Shown in pieces: positions 1 to 7,652 of a stretch of 34,856 bases of DNA (the first letter of the stretch is position 1; the number at the start of each line of letters is the position of its first letter). The DNA lies in assembly GCA_012523365.1 (NCBI GenBank), contig JAAYIQ010000036.1, positions 1 to 34,856 on the forward strand. Direction: 5' to 3'. The stretch is from Clostridiaceae bacterium. GTDB lineage: Bacteria; Bacillota; Clostridia; Saccharofermentanales; Saccharofermentanaceae. Position numbers and translations under genes: made by a program. The notes beneath the pieces are model-generated. The model was not told where the DNA came from. It worked only from the letters and a program-made list of their open reading frames with translations, and made no database searches.

Positions 1-174
1 AAATTCGGGGCGGTATTGGGCGACTTCACGGAAATCGGATGTGGCAGTGTTCTCAATCCGGCTTCGATTATCGGAAGGAACACAATTGTTTATCCGCTGT
101 CGATGGTCAGAGGATTTGTGCCGGCAAACAGCATTTATAAGAAACAGGGAGAAGTAGTCGCGAAGAAAGACTGA
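1..174 (+). CDS. Hexapeptide-repeat (left-handed beta-helix) transferase-like protein, C-terminal fragment
   Basis: Open from the first base in frame 1 to a TGA at 172-174, giving the last 57 residues. The fragment reads as turns of a left-handed parallel beta-helix: GDFTEIGCGSVLNPASIIG, then NTIVYPLSMVRGFVPANSIY, with the small-residue/hydrophobic spacing of hexapeptide repeats. A 'P-L-S-x-VRG-x-VPANSIYK' ending is common in nucleotidyltransferase-linked or acyltransferase hexapeptide proteins of Clostridia. The catalytic part lies outside the window, so substrate and reaction cannot be given. It converges with the HEAT-repeat gene and appears to share a hairpin terminator with it. Confidence 0.75.
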   Translation, partial: KFGAVLGDFTEIGCGSVLNPASIIGRNTIVYPLSMVRGFVPANSIYKKQGEVVAKKD

Positions 175-200
175 ATCCGGGCATCAAGTGATGCCATAAA

Positions 201-240
201 AAAGTCGGTCCAATCGTTAAGATTGTGGACCGACTTTGTA
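201..240. terminator. Bidirectional hairpin terminator between convergent genes
   Basis: A 9-bp perfect stem, GTCGGTCCA (204-212) with TGGACCGAC (226-234), extended inward by AATC/GATT. It is flanked by AAAAAA on the left (198-203) and TTT on the right. Read on the minus strand the left flank becomes a good run of T, so it should end the HEAT-repeat transcript best. On the plus strand the T run is short (TTTGTATTT). Confidence 0.7.
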
Positions 241-258
241 TTTACGGACGAATAACCG

Positions 259-600
259 TCAAATTACGCGGGTTCTGATCTTGTCCAATGCTTCTCTTGC
301 GGTCTGGCGAACTGACGGATCCGAGTCTGCGTATGCAAGCTTCTTGACATATTCTTCACAGTGCTTGGCGTTTATCAGTCCGACCGATTCTGCTGCGGCT
401 GCTCTGACTGCCGGTGCGCTGTCCCGCAACAGAGGGATGAGTTGCATTCCTGAATCATACGTCTTAATCTGTCCGAGAGCCAGAGCGACTGCCACTCTTA
501 CCTCATCGTCCGGATCATCCTTCATCTTGACCAGAGCGCCAAGATTCTGTTTTTTCCCAAGCTTATCAATTTTTTCAACGACCCTTTCGATTCTTGCCAT
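259..600 (-). CDS. Small HEAT-repeat protein
   Basis: A 113-residue protein made almost entirely of HEAT-type helical repeats. Three units can be seen, each with the 'D-x-x-V-R-x-x-A-x-x-A-L/I' signature: DDEVRVAVALALGQI (about 31-45), APAVRAAAAESVGLI (about 62-76) and DPSVRQTAREALDKI (about 94-108). There is no signal peptide or membrane segment, so it is probably a cytoplasmic scaffold or binding protein; partner and function are unknown. The start ATG (600-598) has an AAAGGGG ribosome binding site about 7 bases upstream on the minus strand. It is monocistronic and ends at the hairpin at 201-240. A plus-strand open frame of similar length (236-637) covers it, but the repeat pattern and ribosome binding site favour the minus strand. 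Confidence 0.8.
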   Translation of the reverse strand: MARIERVVEKIDKLGKKQNLGALVKMKDDPDDEVRVAVALALGQIKTYDSGMQLIPLLRDSAPAVRAAAAESVGLINAKHCEEYVKKLAYADSDPSVRQTAREALDKIRTRVI

Positions 601-806
601 CTTGATCGCCCCTTTCTTTAGTCTTAACTCTACCTAAATTATGCCCGTTTTAAATATCAAAAGCCATAGTAATGTACGATTGTTTTTGTAAAATTAGTGT
701 GTCATAAATGTTAATAGGTCGGCGAACGGAGCAAATTGTCAAACAGATTATCGAAAGGAAAATCTCGTGAAATCTATACTATCAAAGCTATTGCTGGCTC
801 AAAAAA

Positions 807-815
807 TGATATAAT
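807..815 (+). promoter_or_regulatory. Candidate extended -10 promoter
   Basis: TGA-TATAAT fits the TGnTATAAT extended -10 form. No good -35 lies 16-18 bases upstream. If used for the CapA-like gene it would give a leader of about 210 bases, which is long. Confidence 0.35.
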
Positions 816-967
816 CGATGTCGTGCGTTGATCTTTTGACATATCCATTTTGAACGGAGCGCCACAAAGATGTGAACTGTACGGTTGCTTATTTGCGCTT
901 CGTTTGTTCGTATATTTAGATTTCCTTACACCTTTTCCGTTTTGGGGCGCATGCAGAGTAAATAGGT

Positions 968-973
968 TATAAT
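968..973 (+). promoter_or_regulatory. Candidate -10 box for the CapA-like gene
   Basis: A perfect TATAAT 57 bases before the CapA-like start codon. There is no TG extension and the nearest TTG-like -35 (TTGGGG, 942-947) is too far at 20 bases. Confidence 0.35.
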
Positions 974-1030
974 AGTAATTGTATCGATCAACATGAACGG
1001 TTAATAGAATCGGGGATGGGACTTATTTGA

Positions 1031-2143
1031 ATGAAGGCTAGACCGGGATGGATCATATTTCTTTTTTCGCTGTCGCTTATGGCTTCTTCCTGCGCTGGTT
1101 TCGGCACGGGTGTGTCGAGTTCGATGGTGATTAATCCGAACGAATTTATGAATCCGACGATGAATGCAACTTCGGTTACTTCGACTCCGACGCCGTCACC
1201 GACTCCTACACCGACTTCAACACCGACGCCGTCACCGACGCCGACGGCAAAAGATATAGTGATCAGCTTTTTAGGCGATACTACGCTCGGTCAGAATAAG
1301 GATGTCATTTCAGCTGACTTCAGTTTTAACAAAGTGGTCGGAGATGATTACGTATATCCGTTCCGGAACGTTTCGGATCTATTGAAATCCGATCACCTGA
1401 CTTTGGCGAACTTAGAAGGTCCGTTAACGGATTCGAATACTTTTCGAGAGAAAGAAATCGTATTCAAGGGCAAACCGGAATATACGGAAATCCTGTCGCT
1501 CGGAGGAGTAGAAGCAGTCAATCTGGCGAATAACCATACATACGACTATTGGGACCGAGGGCTGAAAGATACAAAGGATGCCCTGGATGCCGCTGGCATT
1601 TATTGGAGCGATAATAAAACCTTTGCCTATTATGAAACCGAAGGAGTCAAAATCGGAATGGCCGGGTTCAATTTCCCGTACCAAATGAAACCGATTTACG
1701 ATGCAATCGACAAAATGCGCGAAGAGGGCTGTGAAATCGTTATCATTACGGTCCATACCGGAGTGGAGCGGATGTATGAGCCGGAGTCGGTCGCGGTGAA
1801 GATGGCGCATGATATTATTGATCACGGTGCGGATATTTATGTCGGTCATCATCCGCATCGCCTTCAACCGATCGAATACTATAACGGTAAGTATATTCTT
1901 TACAGCCTGTCAAATTTCGTTTTCGGAGGTCAGCCGTGGCTTACAGATCCCGACACCGCTATTGTTCAGTGTATTTTTACTGTCGATCTCGGGGAACTGA
2001 TCAACATACGGCTGAATGTTATTCCGTATTCCATGACTTCAACATTTCCGGGTAATGATTATTGTCCGAAGCCTTACGAACCCGGGTCTGAAGAGTATTA
2101 TCGGGTTATGAAGAAATTGCGCTGGTCTGATGATCCCGAATAG
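1031..2143 (+). CDS. Secreted CapA-family metallophosphatase-like protein
   Basis: A 370-residue exported protein. Residues 1-20 form a signal peptide ending ASS-C21, a weak lipobox (Ala rather than Leu at -3), so membrane anchoring is possible but unsure. Residues 48-73 are a Thr/Pro/Ser-rich linker. From residue 75 a CapA (poly-gamma-glutamate synthesis) domain follows, with a calcineurin-like fold: FLGDTTLGQNKD, NLEGPLT, VNLANNHTYDYW, ITVHTGVE and YVGHHPHRLQP carry the expected Asp, Asn and His metal ligands. CapA proteins act at the cell surface, often with PgsB/C; no such partners are nearby, so a role in poly-gamma-glutamate is not supported by context. The start has a modest GGGGATGGGA upstream. 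The gene probably stands alone, because a strong promoter begins right after it. Confidence 0.85.
   Translation: MKARPGWIIFLFSLSLMASSCAGFGTGVSSSMVINPNEFMNPTMNATSVTSTPTPSPTPTPTSTPTPSPTPTAKDIVISFLGDTTLGQNKDVISADFSFNKVVGDDYVYPFRNVSDLLKSDHLTLANLEGPLTDSNTFREKEIVFKGKPEYTEILSLGGVEAVNLANNHTYDYWDRGLKDTKDALDAAGIYWSDNKTFAYYETEGVKIGMAGFNFPYQMKPIYDAIDKMREEGCEIVIITVHTGVERMYEPESVAVKMAHDIIDHGADIYVGHHPHRLQPIEYYNGKYILYSLSNFVFGGQPWLTDPDTAIVQCIFTVDLGELINIRLNVIPYSMTSTFPGNDYCPKPYEPGSEEYYRVMKKLRWSDDPE
1181..1247 (+). repeat. Low-complexity Thr-Pro-Ser coding repeat
   Basis: Imperfect 6- to 12-base units of CCGACN inside the CapA-like gene. The 17-base block CCGACGCCGTCACCGAC occurs twice, at 1187-1203 and 1223-1239, 36 bases apart. 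The period is a multiple of 3, so gain or loss of units would change linker length without breaking the frame. Confidence 0.8.
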
Positions 2144-2153
2144 CGGATTCGAA

Positions 2154-2182
2154 TTGACGTGACGTTATTAGATTGCTATATT
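2154..2182 (+). promoter_or_regulatory. Promoter of the purine operon
   Basis: TTGACG (2154-2159), a 17-base spacer, then TATATT (2177-2182) preceded by TGC (2174-2176), an extended -10. Transcription would start near 2189, leaving only about 30 bases before purE. That leaves no room for a purine or other riboswitch. The palindrome ATTCGAAT (2147-2154) touches the -35 and TGACG is repeated at 2155-2164; either could be an operator, but this is a guess. A small GGAAG/CTTCC hairpin (2190-2206) lies just before the ribosome binding site. Confidence 0.7.
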
Positions 2183-2218
2183 TTTCACAGGAAGTATGAC
2201 GCTTCCGGGAGGTAAATG

Positions 2219-2728
2219 ATGTCGTTAAAAAAAGTTCTCGTGGTCATGGGCAGTGACTCGGATTTTCCGATGATGGAGCCCTGTTTTAAACTGTTGGATA
2301 AATTCCATATACCATTTACAGCTCAGGTCTGTTCCGCTCACCGTTCACCGAATAAGGCCGCTGAGTTAGCCCGTACAGCCCGGCAATCCGGTTTCGGCTT
2401 GATCATTGCTGCGGCCGGATTGGCCGCTCATCTGCCGGGCGTGATTGCGGCGTTTACCACACTTCCCGTGATCGGAGTTCCGTGTAAGACCGGCGCGCTG
2501 TCCGGAGTTGATGCTCTGTACGCGATCGTTCAGATGCCTTCGGGCGTTCCCGTCGCGACGGTAGCGATCGACGGGGCCGCGAATGCCGCGATCCTGGCCG
2601 CTCAAATCCTTTCCGTTTCTGATGATGCGCTCGAGGATCGATTGACACAATATAAGAAGGAACTTGAAATGTCGGTTGAGCTTCGGAACGAAAGACTGAA
2701 AGATAAGTTATCAACGATCGGAGAATGA
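2219..2728 (+). CDS. purE: N5-carboxyaminoimidazole ribonucleotide mutase
   Basis: PurE, about 169 residues, the usual class I length. It converts N5-CAIR to CAIR in de novo purine synthesis. Visible motifs: VMGSDSDFPMM (phosphate loop), SAHRSPN with the catalytic His, IIAAAGLAAHLPGVIA and GALSGVDALYAIVQMPSG. AAHLPG is typical of the bacterial class I enzyme, which works with PurK, yet no purK lies in this window. Two in-frame ATGs exist (2216 and 2219). GGGAGG at 2207-2212 is only 3 bases from the first and 6 from the second, so I prefer 2219. First gene of the operon; its TGA overlaps the purF ATG in an ATGA. Confidence 0.95.
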   Translation: MSLKKVLVVMGSDSDFPMMEPCFKLLDKFHIPFTAQVCSAHRSPNKAAELARTARQSGFGLIIAAAGLAAHLPGVIAAFTTLPVIGVPCKTGALSGVDALYAIVQMPSGVPVATVAIDGAANAAILAAQILSVSDDALEDRLTQYKKELEMSVELRNERLKDKLSTIGE

Positions 2729-4179
2729 GGATGAAGCAAGAGAAATGGGTGGAAGAATGTGGCGTATTCGGGATTTTCGATACGCAAAAGGTTCTTCATG
2801 AAGCGGCGCGTATTACCTATTACGGGATTTTTTCGTTACAACACAGGGGCCAGGAGTCCGCGGGAATCGTTGTCAATCACGGCGGCCAGTTTCTCGGACA
2901 TAAGGGTGCCGGATTGGTCGTTGATGTTTTTGACGACCTTCATCTCGGGTTAATGACAGGACATGCTGCTGTTGGACATGTCCGTTTTCCGGATTCGGAT
3001 GAATCCGGATCTGACGTGATCCAGCCCATGCAAATCAAATCAAAGGCCGGGCAACTTGCAATAGCAACAAACGGCGCGATTATTAACGCGGGGGAGATTC
3101 GTAATCAACTTAAAGAGCTCGGCGCCATATTTCAGACGACGGCCGATTTTGAGGTCTTGCTTTCTCTGTTGGCCCGTAATCGTATTTCATCCGATTGTAT
3201 CGAAGATGCTATTTTACAAATGATGGGAGAAATAAAGGGTGCGTATTCCACCGTAATCATGACTGATGATCGTCTGATCGGATTCAGGGATCCGCTGGGT
3301 ATCCGTCCGCTTATCATCGGTAAAAAGGACAGTAGTTACATATTATCATCTGAGAGTTGTGCGTTGGATTCGATCGGTGCCGAGATTGTCAGGGATGTGC
3401 TTCCCGGCGAAGTGGTGACCATTTCCGAGAACGGTATGAGTTCACGTTATTTTGTGCCGAAGGAAACGGCACACCGTAACGGCAAGTTGTGTATTTTTGA
3501 ATTTGTCTATTTTGCGCGACCGGACAGTGTTTTGGACGGAGCCAGTATCCACCAGTCACGTGTGAACACCGGAAAAGCGCTCGCGAGAGAGGCTCCCTGC
3601 GATTGTGATGTCGTTGTTGCGGCACCCGACTCCGGGGTTGCGGCCGCTATGGGCTATGCGCTTGAAAGCGGTATTCCGTACGGCTCTGCTTTATTGAAGA
3701 ACCGATATATCGGGAGGACCTTTATTCAGGCAACTCAGCTCCAACGGGAAATGTCTGTCAAGTTGAAATTTTCCGTGTTGAAATCCGAGGTTAAGGGTAA
3801 GCGTATCGTTATTGTTGATGACTCAATCGTTCGCGGAACAACGACCCGGAATAATATCGCGATCTTGCGAGAAGCGGGAGCGAAGGAAGTGCACCTGCGT
3901 GTCGCGTCACCGCCGGTTCGTTTCCCCTGTTATTACGGCGTGAGCGCTTCGAACCAAGATGAATTAACCGCAAGACGGAGCTCGGTGGTGGAGATCGGAA
4001 GAGAGATCGGTGCAGACTCTCTGGCATATGTAAGCCTTGAGGGATTAAAGAAATCCACGGAAGGAATCCTATGCGGTCATTGCGCCTCTTGTTTCGACGG
4101 TGAATTCCCGGCAGGTGTTCCCGAATCTGTTTGCGAAACGCTCTCCGCTACTTATCGGGAGGGAAGTAACAAGAAATGA
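2725..4179 (+). CDS. purF: Amidophosphoribosyltransferase
   Basis: PurF, 484 residues, first committed step of purine synthesis: PRPP plus glutamine to phosphoribosylamine. An 11-residue propeptide precedes Cys12 (EE-CGVFGIF), the N-terminal nucleophile. The glutaminase domain (12 to about 240) keeps Arg87, Asn116-Gly117 and Asp141. The phosphoribosyltransferase domain has the PRPP loop IVIVDDSIVRGTTT (361-374). Cys256, Cys402, Cys450 and Cys453 fit the four iron-sulfur ligands of the Bacillus-type enzyme. Odd: the glutamine loop reads HVRFPDSDESGSDVIQP where the family usually has HVRYxTxG, with Asp at positions 90 and 92; the usual HNG is TNG (115-117), and Phe142 replaces Ser after the conserved Asp. 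Starts by ATGA overlap with purE and ends by ATGA overlap with purN; the usual purM is absent between them. Confidence 0.95.
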   Translation: MRMKQEKWVEECGVFGIFDTQKVLHEAARITYYGIFSLQHRGQESAGIVVNHGGQFLGHKGAGLVVDVFDDLHLGLMTGHAAVGHVRFPDSDESGSDVIQPMQIKSKAGQLAIATNGAIINAGEIRNQLKELGAIFQTTADFEVLLSLLARNRISSDCIEDAILQMMGEIKGAYSTVIMTDDRLIGFRDPLGIRPLIIGKKDSSYILSSESCALDSIGAEIVRDVLPGEVVTISENGMSSRYFVPKETAHRNGKLCIFEFVYFARPDSVLDGASIHQSRVNTGKALAREAPCDCDVVVAAPDSGVAAAMGYALESGIPYGSALLKNRYIGRTFIQATQLQREMSVKLKFSVLKSEVKGKRIVIVDDSIVRGTTTRNNIAILREAGAKEVHLRVASPPVRFPCYYGVSASNQDELTARRSSVVEIGREIGADSLAYVSLEGLKKSTEGILCGHCASCFDGEFPAGVPESVCETLSATYREGSNKK

Positions 4180-4829
4180 ACATAGCGGTTCTGGTATCCG
4201 GCGGAGGAACCAATCTTCAGGCAATCATTGATCAGATCCGGGACGGCAGGCTTCCGGGGGTTCGGATTTCGCTTGTTATTTCTTCGAATCCCGGTGCATT
4301 CGCAATCAAACGGGCAGAAGCGGAGGGAATACCGATCCGTGTCTTTTCGCGCAAAAATTATTCAGGCGGCGGAGAATATGATGCTGAAGTGCTCTCCGCG
4401 CTCATCGAAAGCAAAGCCGAGCTGGTTGTTTTGGCGGGTTTTTTATCGCTTCTGGGTCCGAAGGTAACTCGTCATTACACAAATAGAATCATAAACGTTC
4501 ACCCGGCTCTGATTCCCTCTTTTTGCGGCCCGGGAATGTATGGAATCAAACCGCATCAAGCCGTTTTGGCCCGAGGAGTTAAGGTATCGGGAGCGACCGT
4601 TCATTTTGTGAATGAGAATTATGATGAAGGACCGATCATTTCGCAAAAGGCCGCGGAGGTTCTTCCGGACGATACTGCGGAGTCACTCCAGCAGAGGATC
4701 ATGACCGAGTGTGAGCAAGTCCTTCTACCGGAAGTCATCCGGTTAATTGCGGATAACAGGATTCAAATTGTTGATAATATCGTAACGGTATTGGCGGAAC
4801 AGGATACCGCCGGAAAGGAAAACCTATGA
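4176..4829 (+). CDS. purN: Phosphoribosylglycinamide formyltransferase
   Basis: PurN, 217 residues, uses 10-formyl-tetrahydrofolate to formylate GAR. Motifs in order: LVSGGGTNLQAIID (phosphate-binding loop), VVLAGFLSLLGP, INVHPALIPSFCG with the catalytic Asn and His, and NYDEGPIISQKA with the catalytic Asp. All three catalytic residues are present. Length and domain are ordinary for the family. The start ATG overlaps the purF stop by 4 bases, pointing to coupled translation, and its own stop overlaps the purH ATG in the same way. Confidence 0.95.
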   Translation: MNIAVLVSGGGTNLQAIIDQIRDGRLPGVRISLVISSNPGAFAIKRAEAEGIPIRVFSRKNYSGGGEYDAEVLSALIESKAELVVLAGFLSLLGPKVTRHYTNRIINVHPALIPSFCGPGMYGIKPHQAVLARGVKVSGATVHFVNENYDEGPIISQKAAEVLPDDTAESLQQRIMTECEQVLLPEVIRLIADNRIQIVDNIVTVLAEQDTAGKENL

Positions 4830-6370
4830 TCAGGAGAGCTATTATCAGTGTTTCGGACAAAACGGGGATCGCGGAATTCGCGCGCAAACTGGTCTCGCTC
4901 GGCATTGAAATTCTTTCGACCGGCGGGACCGCGAAGCTTCTCGAGAAGGAAAACGTTCCGTGCCGAGAGGTCTCGGAGGTCACCGGTTTCCCCGAATGTC
5001 TTGACGGGCGCGTTAAAACACTGCATCCGCTGCTCCACGGCGGTATCCTTGCGATCCGTGATAACGAAGAGCATATGAATCGAGTCCGTGAGCTCGGAAT
5101 CGGCCTTGTCGATATGATCGTGGTGAACCTTTATCCATTTAAGGCGACCGTTATGAAGCCGGGTGTGACTTTTGAAGAATGTATCGAAAACATCGACATC
5201 GGCGGTCCCTCGATGCTTCGCGCGGCCGCAAAAAATCATCATGATGTAACGGTCATCACCGATCCTTCGGATTATGGAATTGTCTTGAATGAAATCGAAG
5301 AAACCGGCGATACTACATACGAGACGCGCTTTCGCCTCGCGAAGCGGGTTTTCGAGCACACGGCCGCCTATGACGCTTTGATTGCCTCGTATTTTCTCGG
5401 TGTATCCGAGGACAAGACTCTCCCTTCGCCGTATACGATCACGTTCGATCGGGTCTCGGAGATGCGTTACGGCGAAAATCCGCATCAAAAGGCAACCTTT
5501 TTCCAGAGTGCGCTCCCGGTTGCCGGGTCTTTGGCAAAAGCGGAGCAAATCAACGGAAAAGAACTTTCGTATAATAATATCGCGGATACGGATGCTACAA
5601 TCTGTTGCCTGAAAGAATTTTCGGACCCGACGGTGGTCGCGGTTAAACATGCCAATCCTTGCGGGGTGGGTTCCGGTGATACGATATTTGATGCGTGGAC
5701 GAAAGCATATGAAGCGGACTCCGTATCGATTTACGGCGGCATTGTCGCGGCGAACCGCGAGATCGATGCGAATACCGCCGAAGCAATGAGCAAGGTCTTC
5801 CTTGAGGTGATTGTTGCGCCGTCCTACACGGAAGAAGCCAGAGAAATCCTATGCGCCAAGAAGAACCTCCGTGTATTGATCCTTCCGGATGTTTCAAAGC
5901 CGATACCGGCTGAGGAATTGAACTATAAGCGCGTTGTCGGCGGGCTTCTGGTCCAGGAACATGATCGAAACGTAATTTCAAAGGAAGGTTCCCGCGTTGT
6001 CACGAAAGCATTGCCAAACAAAGATCTTTCCGCGGACATGGAATTTGCGATGAAGGTGGTCAAGCATGTCAAATCAAATGGAATTGTAGTGGTAAAAGAC
6101 CTTCAGACTCTTGGCGTCGGACCGGGTCAAACCAATCGAGTCGGCGCCGCGCAAATTGCGCTGGACTTCGCGGGAGACAAGGCATGCGGCGCGGTTCTGG
6201 GTTCCGATGCGTTTTTTCCGTTCCGGGATGTAGTCGATGTCGCTCACGAAGCGGGCATTACGACGATCGTTCAGCCCGGCGGGTCAAAAAGAGACCAGGA
6301 GTCGATTGACGCATGCGATGAATTCGGCATATCAATGGTGTTTACCGGAGAGCGTCATTTCAAACATTAA
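4826..6370 (+). CDS. purH: Bifunctional AICAR formyltransferase / IMP cyclohydrolase
   Basis: PurH, 514 residues, the last two steps to IMP. The N-terminal cyclohydrolase domain (1 to about 195) shows AIISVSDKTGI, EILSTGGTAKLL, GRVKTLHPLLHGGIL and NIDIGGPSMLRAAAKNH. The C-terminal transformylase shows RYGENPHQKA, VAVKHANPCGVG with the Lys-His pair, and the family's ending VFTGERHFKH. The start ATG overlaps the purN stop (ATGA). Large open frames on the opposite strand here are shadows of biased codon use. A 22-base gap with GGAGAG follows before purD. Confidence 0.96.
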   Translation: MIRRAIISVSDKTGIAEFARKLVSLGIEILSTGGTAKLLEKENVPCREVSEVTGFPECLDGRVKTLHPLLHGGILAIRDNEEHMNRVRELGIGLVDMIVVNLYPFKATVMKPGVTFEECIENIDIGGPSMLRAAAKNHHDVTVITDPSDYGIVLNEIEETGDTTYETRFRLAKRVFEHTAAYDALIASYFLGVSEDKTLPSPYTITFDRVSEMRYGENPHQKATFFQSALPVAGSLAKAEQINGKELSYNNIADTDATICCLKEFSDPTVVAVKHANPCGVGSGDTIFDAWTKAYEADSVSIYGGIVAANREIDANTAEAMSKVFLEVIVAPSYTEEAREILCAKKNLRVLILPDVSKPIPAEELNYKRVVGGLLVQEHDRNVISKEGSRVVTKALPNKDLSADMEFAMKVVKHVKSNGIVVVKDLQTLGVGPGQTNRVGAAQIALDFAGDKACGAVLGSDAFFPFRDVVDVAHEAGITTIVQPGGSKRDQESIDACDEFGISMVFTGERHFKH

Positions 6371-6392
6371 TACGGAGAACACGGAGAGAACG

Positions 6393-7652
6393 ATGAGAGT
6401 ATTGGTAATCGGATCGGGCGGACGAGAGCATGTGATTTGTTGGAAGCTCAAGCAGAGTAAAAGAGTAACGGAACTTTTCTGTGCACCCGGAAACGGTGGG
6501 ATAGCAGGTCTTGCGACCTGCGTACCGATAACGGCGGATGATGTAGAAGGCATTACCCGGTTCGCGGTTGAAGAGAATATTGATTTTGTTATGGTTGCCC
6601 CTGAAAATCCATTGGCTCTGGGCTTGGTTGATCGCTTACAAAGTCAGGGCATTCGCGCATTTGGTCCGAGTGCCGCCGCTGCGCGAATCGAATCTTCAAA
6701 GGCATTCTCCAAAGATCTCATGGTTCGATATAACATACCGACCGCGAAGTATCGACTTTTCGAAAAGGAAAGCGATGCTCTTTCTTACGCCAGCGAAATC
6801 ACCCTGCCCGCAGTCGTTAAGGCGGACGGACTCGCACTCGGAAAGGGTGTGATCATTGCCGGAGATCGCATGGAATTAGAGGACGCGATACGCGCGATGT
6901 TTTCGGAAAAGAAATTCGGAAACGCGGGTGATCGCGTTCTGATCGAGGAGTGCCTGGAAGGTCCCGAATTAACGATTTTGGCATTTTCGGACGGAGATAC
7001 GGTATTGCCGATGATTTCCTCCAGAGATCATAAGCGCGCCCTTGACGGTGACTTAGGCAAGAATACCGGCGGAATGGGAGCAATCACTCCCGGAGCGGAT
7101 CTGACCGAAGCAGAAGAGCACCGGATCCTTGAAACCATTATCCGACCGACGATCGCAGCGCTCAAGGAAGAGGGAGCTCCCTTCGCGGGTGTGATTTATT
7201 TCGGCTTGATGCTTACCCGTGATGGTCCGAAGGTCATTGAGTACAATGCGCGCTTCGGCGACCCCGAAGCTCAAGCGATCCTACCGCGGCTTCAAAATGA
7301 TTTGATGGAAGTATTCGAGGCCTGTGTCGATCATACTTTGGACCGGATCAAACTGGTTTTTAAAGCGGGGGCCTCTTGCTGTGTGGTGATGGCCTCCGGC
7401 GGTTATCCCGACTCTTATCAAAAGGGATATGAAATCGAGGGTATCGAAACTTGCGGTAAACTGGTTTTTCATGCGGGAACCAGACTGTCTGACGGGAAAT
7501 ATCTGACAAACGGCGGGCGTGTACTATGTGTTTACGCAGACGCGGAAACGACCGAAAAGGCGATCGATTCGGCTTATGAAGGGGTGCGCGGGATATGGTT
7601 CCGCGATATGCACTATCGGAATGATATCGGTCAAACGGAGAATAAGATTTGA
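6393..7652 (+). CDS. purD: Phosphoribosylamine-glycine ligase
   Basis: PurD, 419 residues, joins glycine to phosphoribosylamine with ATP. It has the ATP-grasp layout: VLVIGSGGREHVICWKL at the start, APGNGGIA, PAVVKADGLALGKGV, LIEECLEGPELTILAFSDG, KNTGGMGAITPG and VIEYNARFGDPEAQAILP. The start ATG at 6393 is chosen because MRVLVIGSGG is the family N-terminus and GGAGAG lies 5-8 bases upstream; the frame stays open further upstream into purH. The segment APENPLALG (usually GPExPLxxG) is slightly divergent. PurD normally acts just after PurF, so its place at the end of the cluster is ordinary. Its TGA overlaps the TTG start of the next gene. Confidence 0.95.
   Translation: MRVLVIGSGGREHVICWKLKQSKRVTELFCAPGNGGIAGLATCVPITADDVEGITRFAVEENIDFVMVAPENPLALGLVDRLQSQGIRAFGPSAAAARIESSKAFSKDLMVRYNIPTAKYRLFEKESDALSYASEITLPAVVKADGLALGKGVIIAGDRMELEDAIRAMFSEKKFGNAGDRVLIEECLEGPELTILAFSDGDTVLPMISSRDHKRALDGDLGKNTGGMGAITPGADLTEAEEHRILETIIRPTIAALKEEGAPFAGVIYFGLMLTRDGPKVIEYNARFGDPEAQAILPRLQNDLMEVFEACVDHTLDRIKLVFKAGASCCVVMASGGYPDSYQKGYEIEGIETCGKLVFHAGTRLSDGKYLTNGGRVLCVYADAETTEKAIDSAYEGVRGIWFRDMHYRNDIGQTENKI

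Larger units (their letters stand above)
601..1030. other. 430-base intergenic region, divergent leaders
   Basis: No convincing coding frame. It separates the minus-strand HEAT gene from the plus-strand CapA-like gene, so it should carry both promoters. It is AT-richer than the neighbouring genes. Two plus-strand TATAAT boxes (810-815 and 968-973) are listed separately. A TTGACA reads on the minus strand at 742-737 but has no good -10 at 16-18 bases. No riboswitch or tRNA was recognised. Confidence 0.6.

Noticed and set aside
236-637. Plus-strand open frame of 133 codons over the HEAT gene
   Set aside because: It is antisense to a protein with clear HEAT repeats and a good ribosome binding site, and its own product has no recognisable pattern.
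842-870. Promoter from TTGACA at 836-841
   Set aside because: No -10-like box lies 15-19 bases downstream; the region there reads GGAGCGCCAC.
4763-5650. 295-codon minus-strand open frame inside purH
   Set aside because: It is fully antisense to a well conserved gene; codon bias of the sense strand suppresses stops. No family resemblance.
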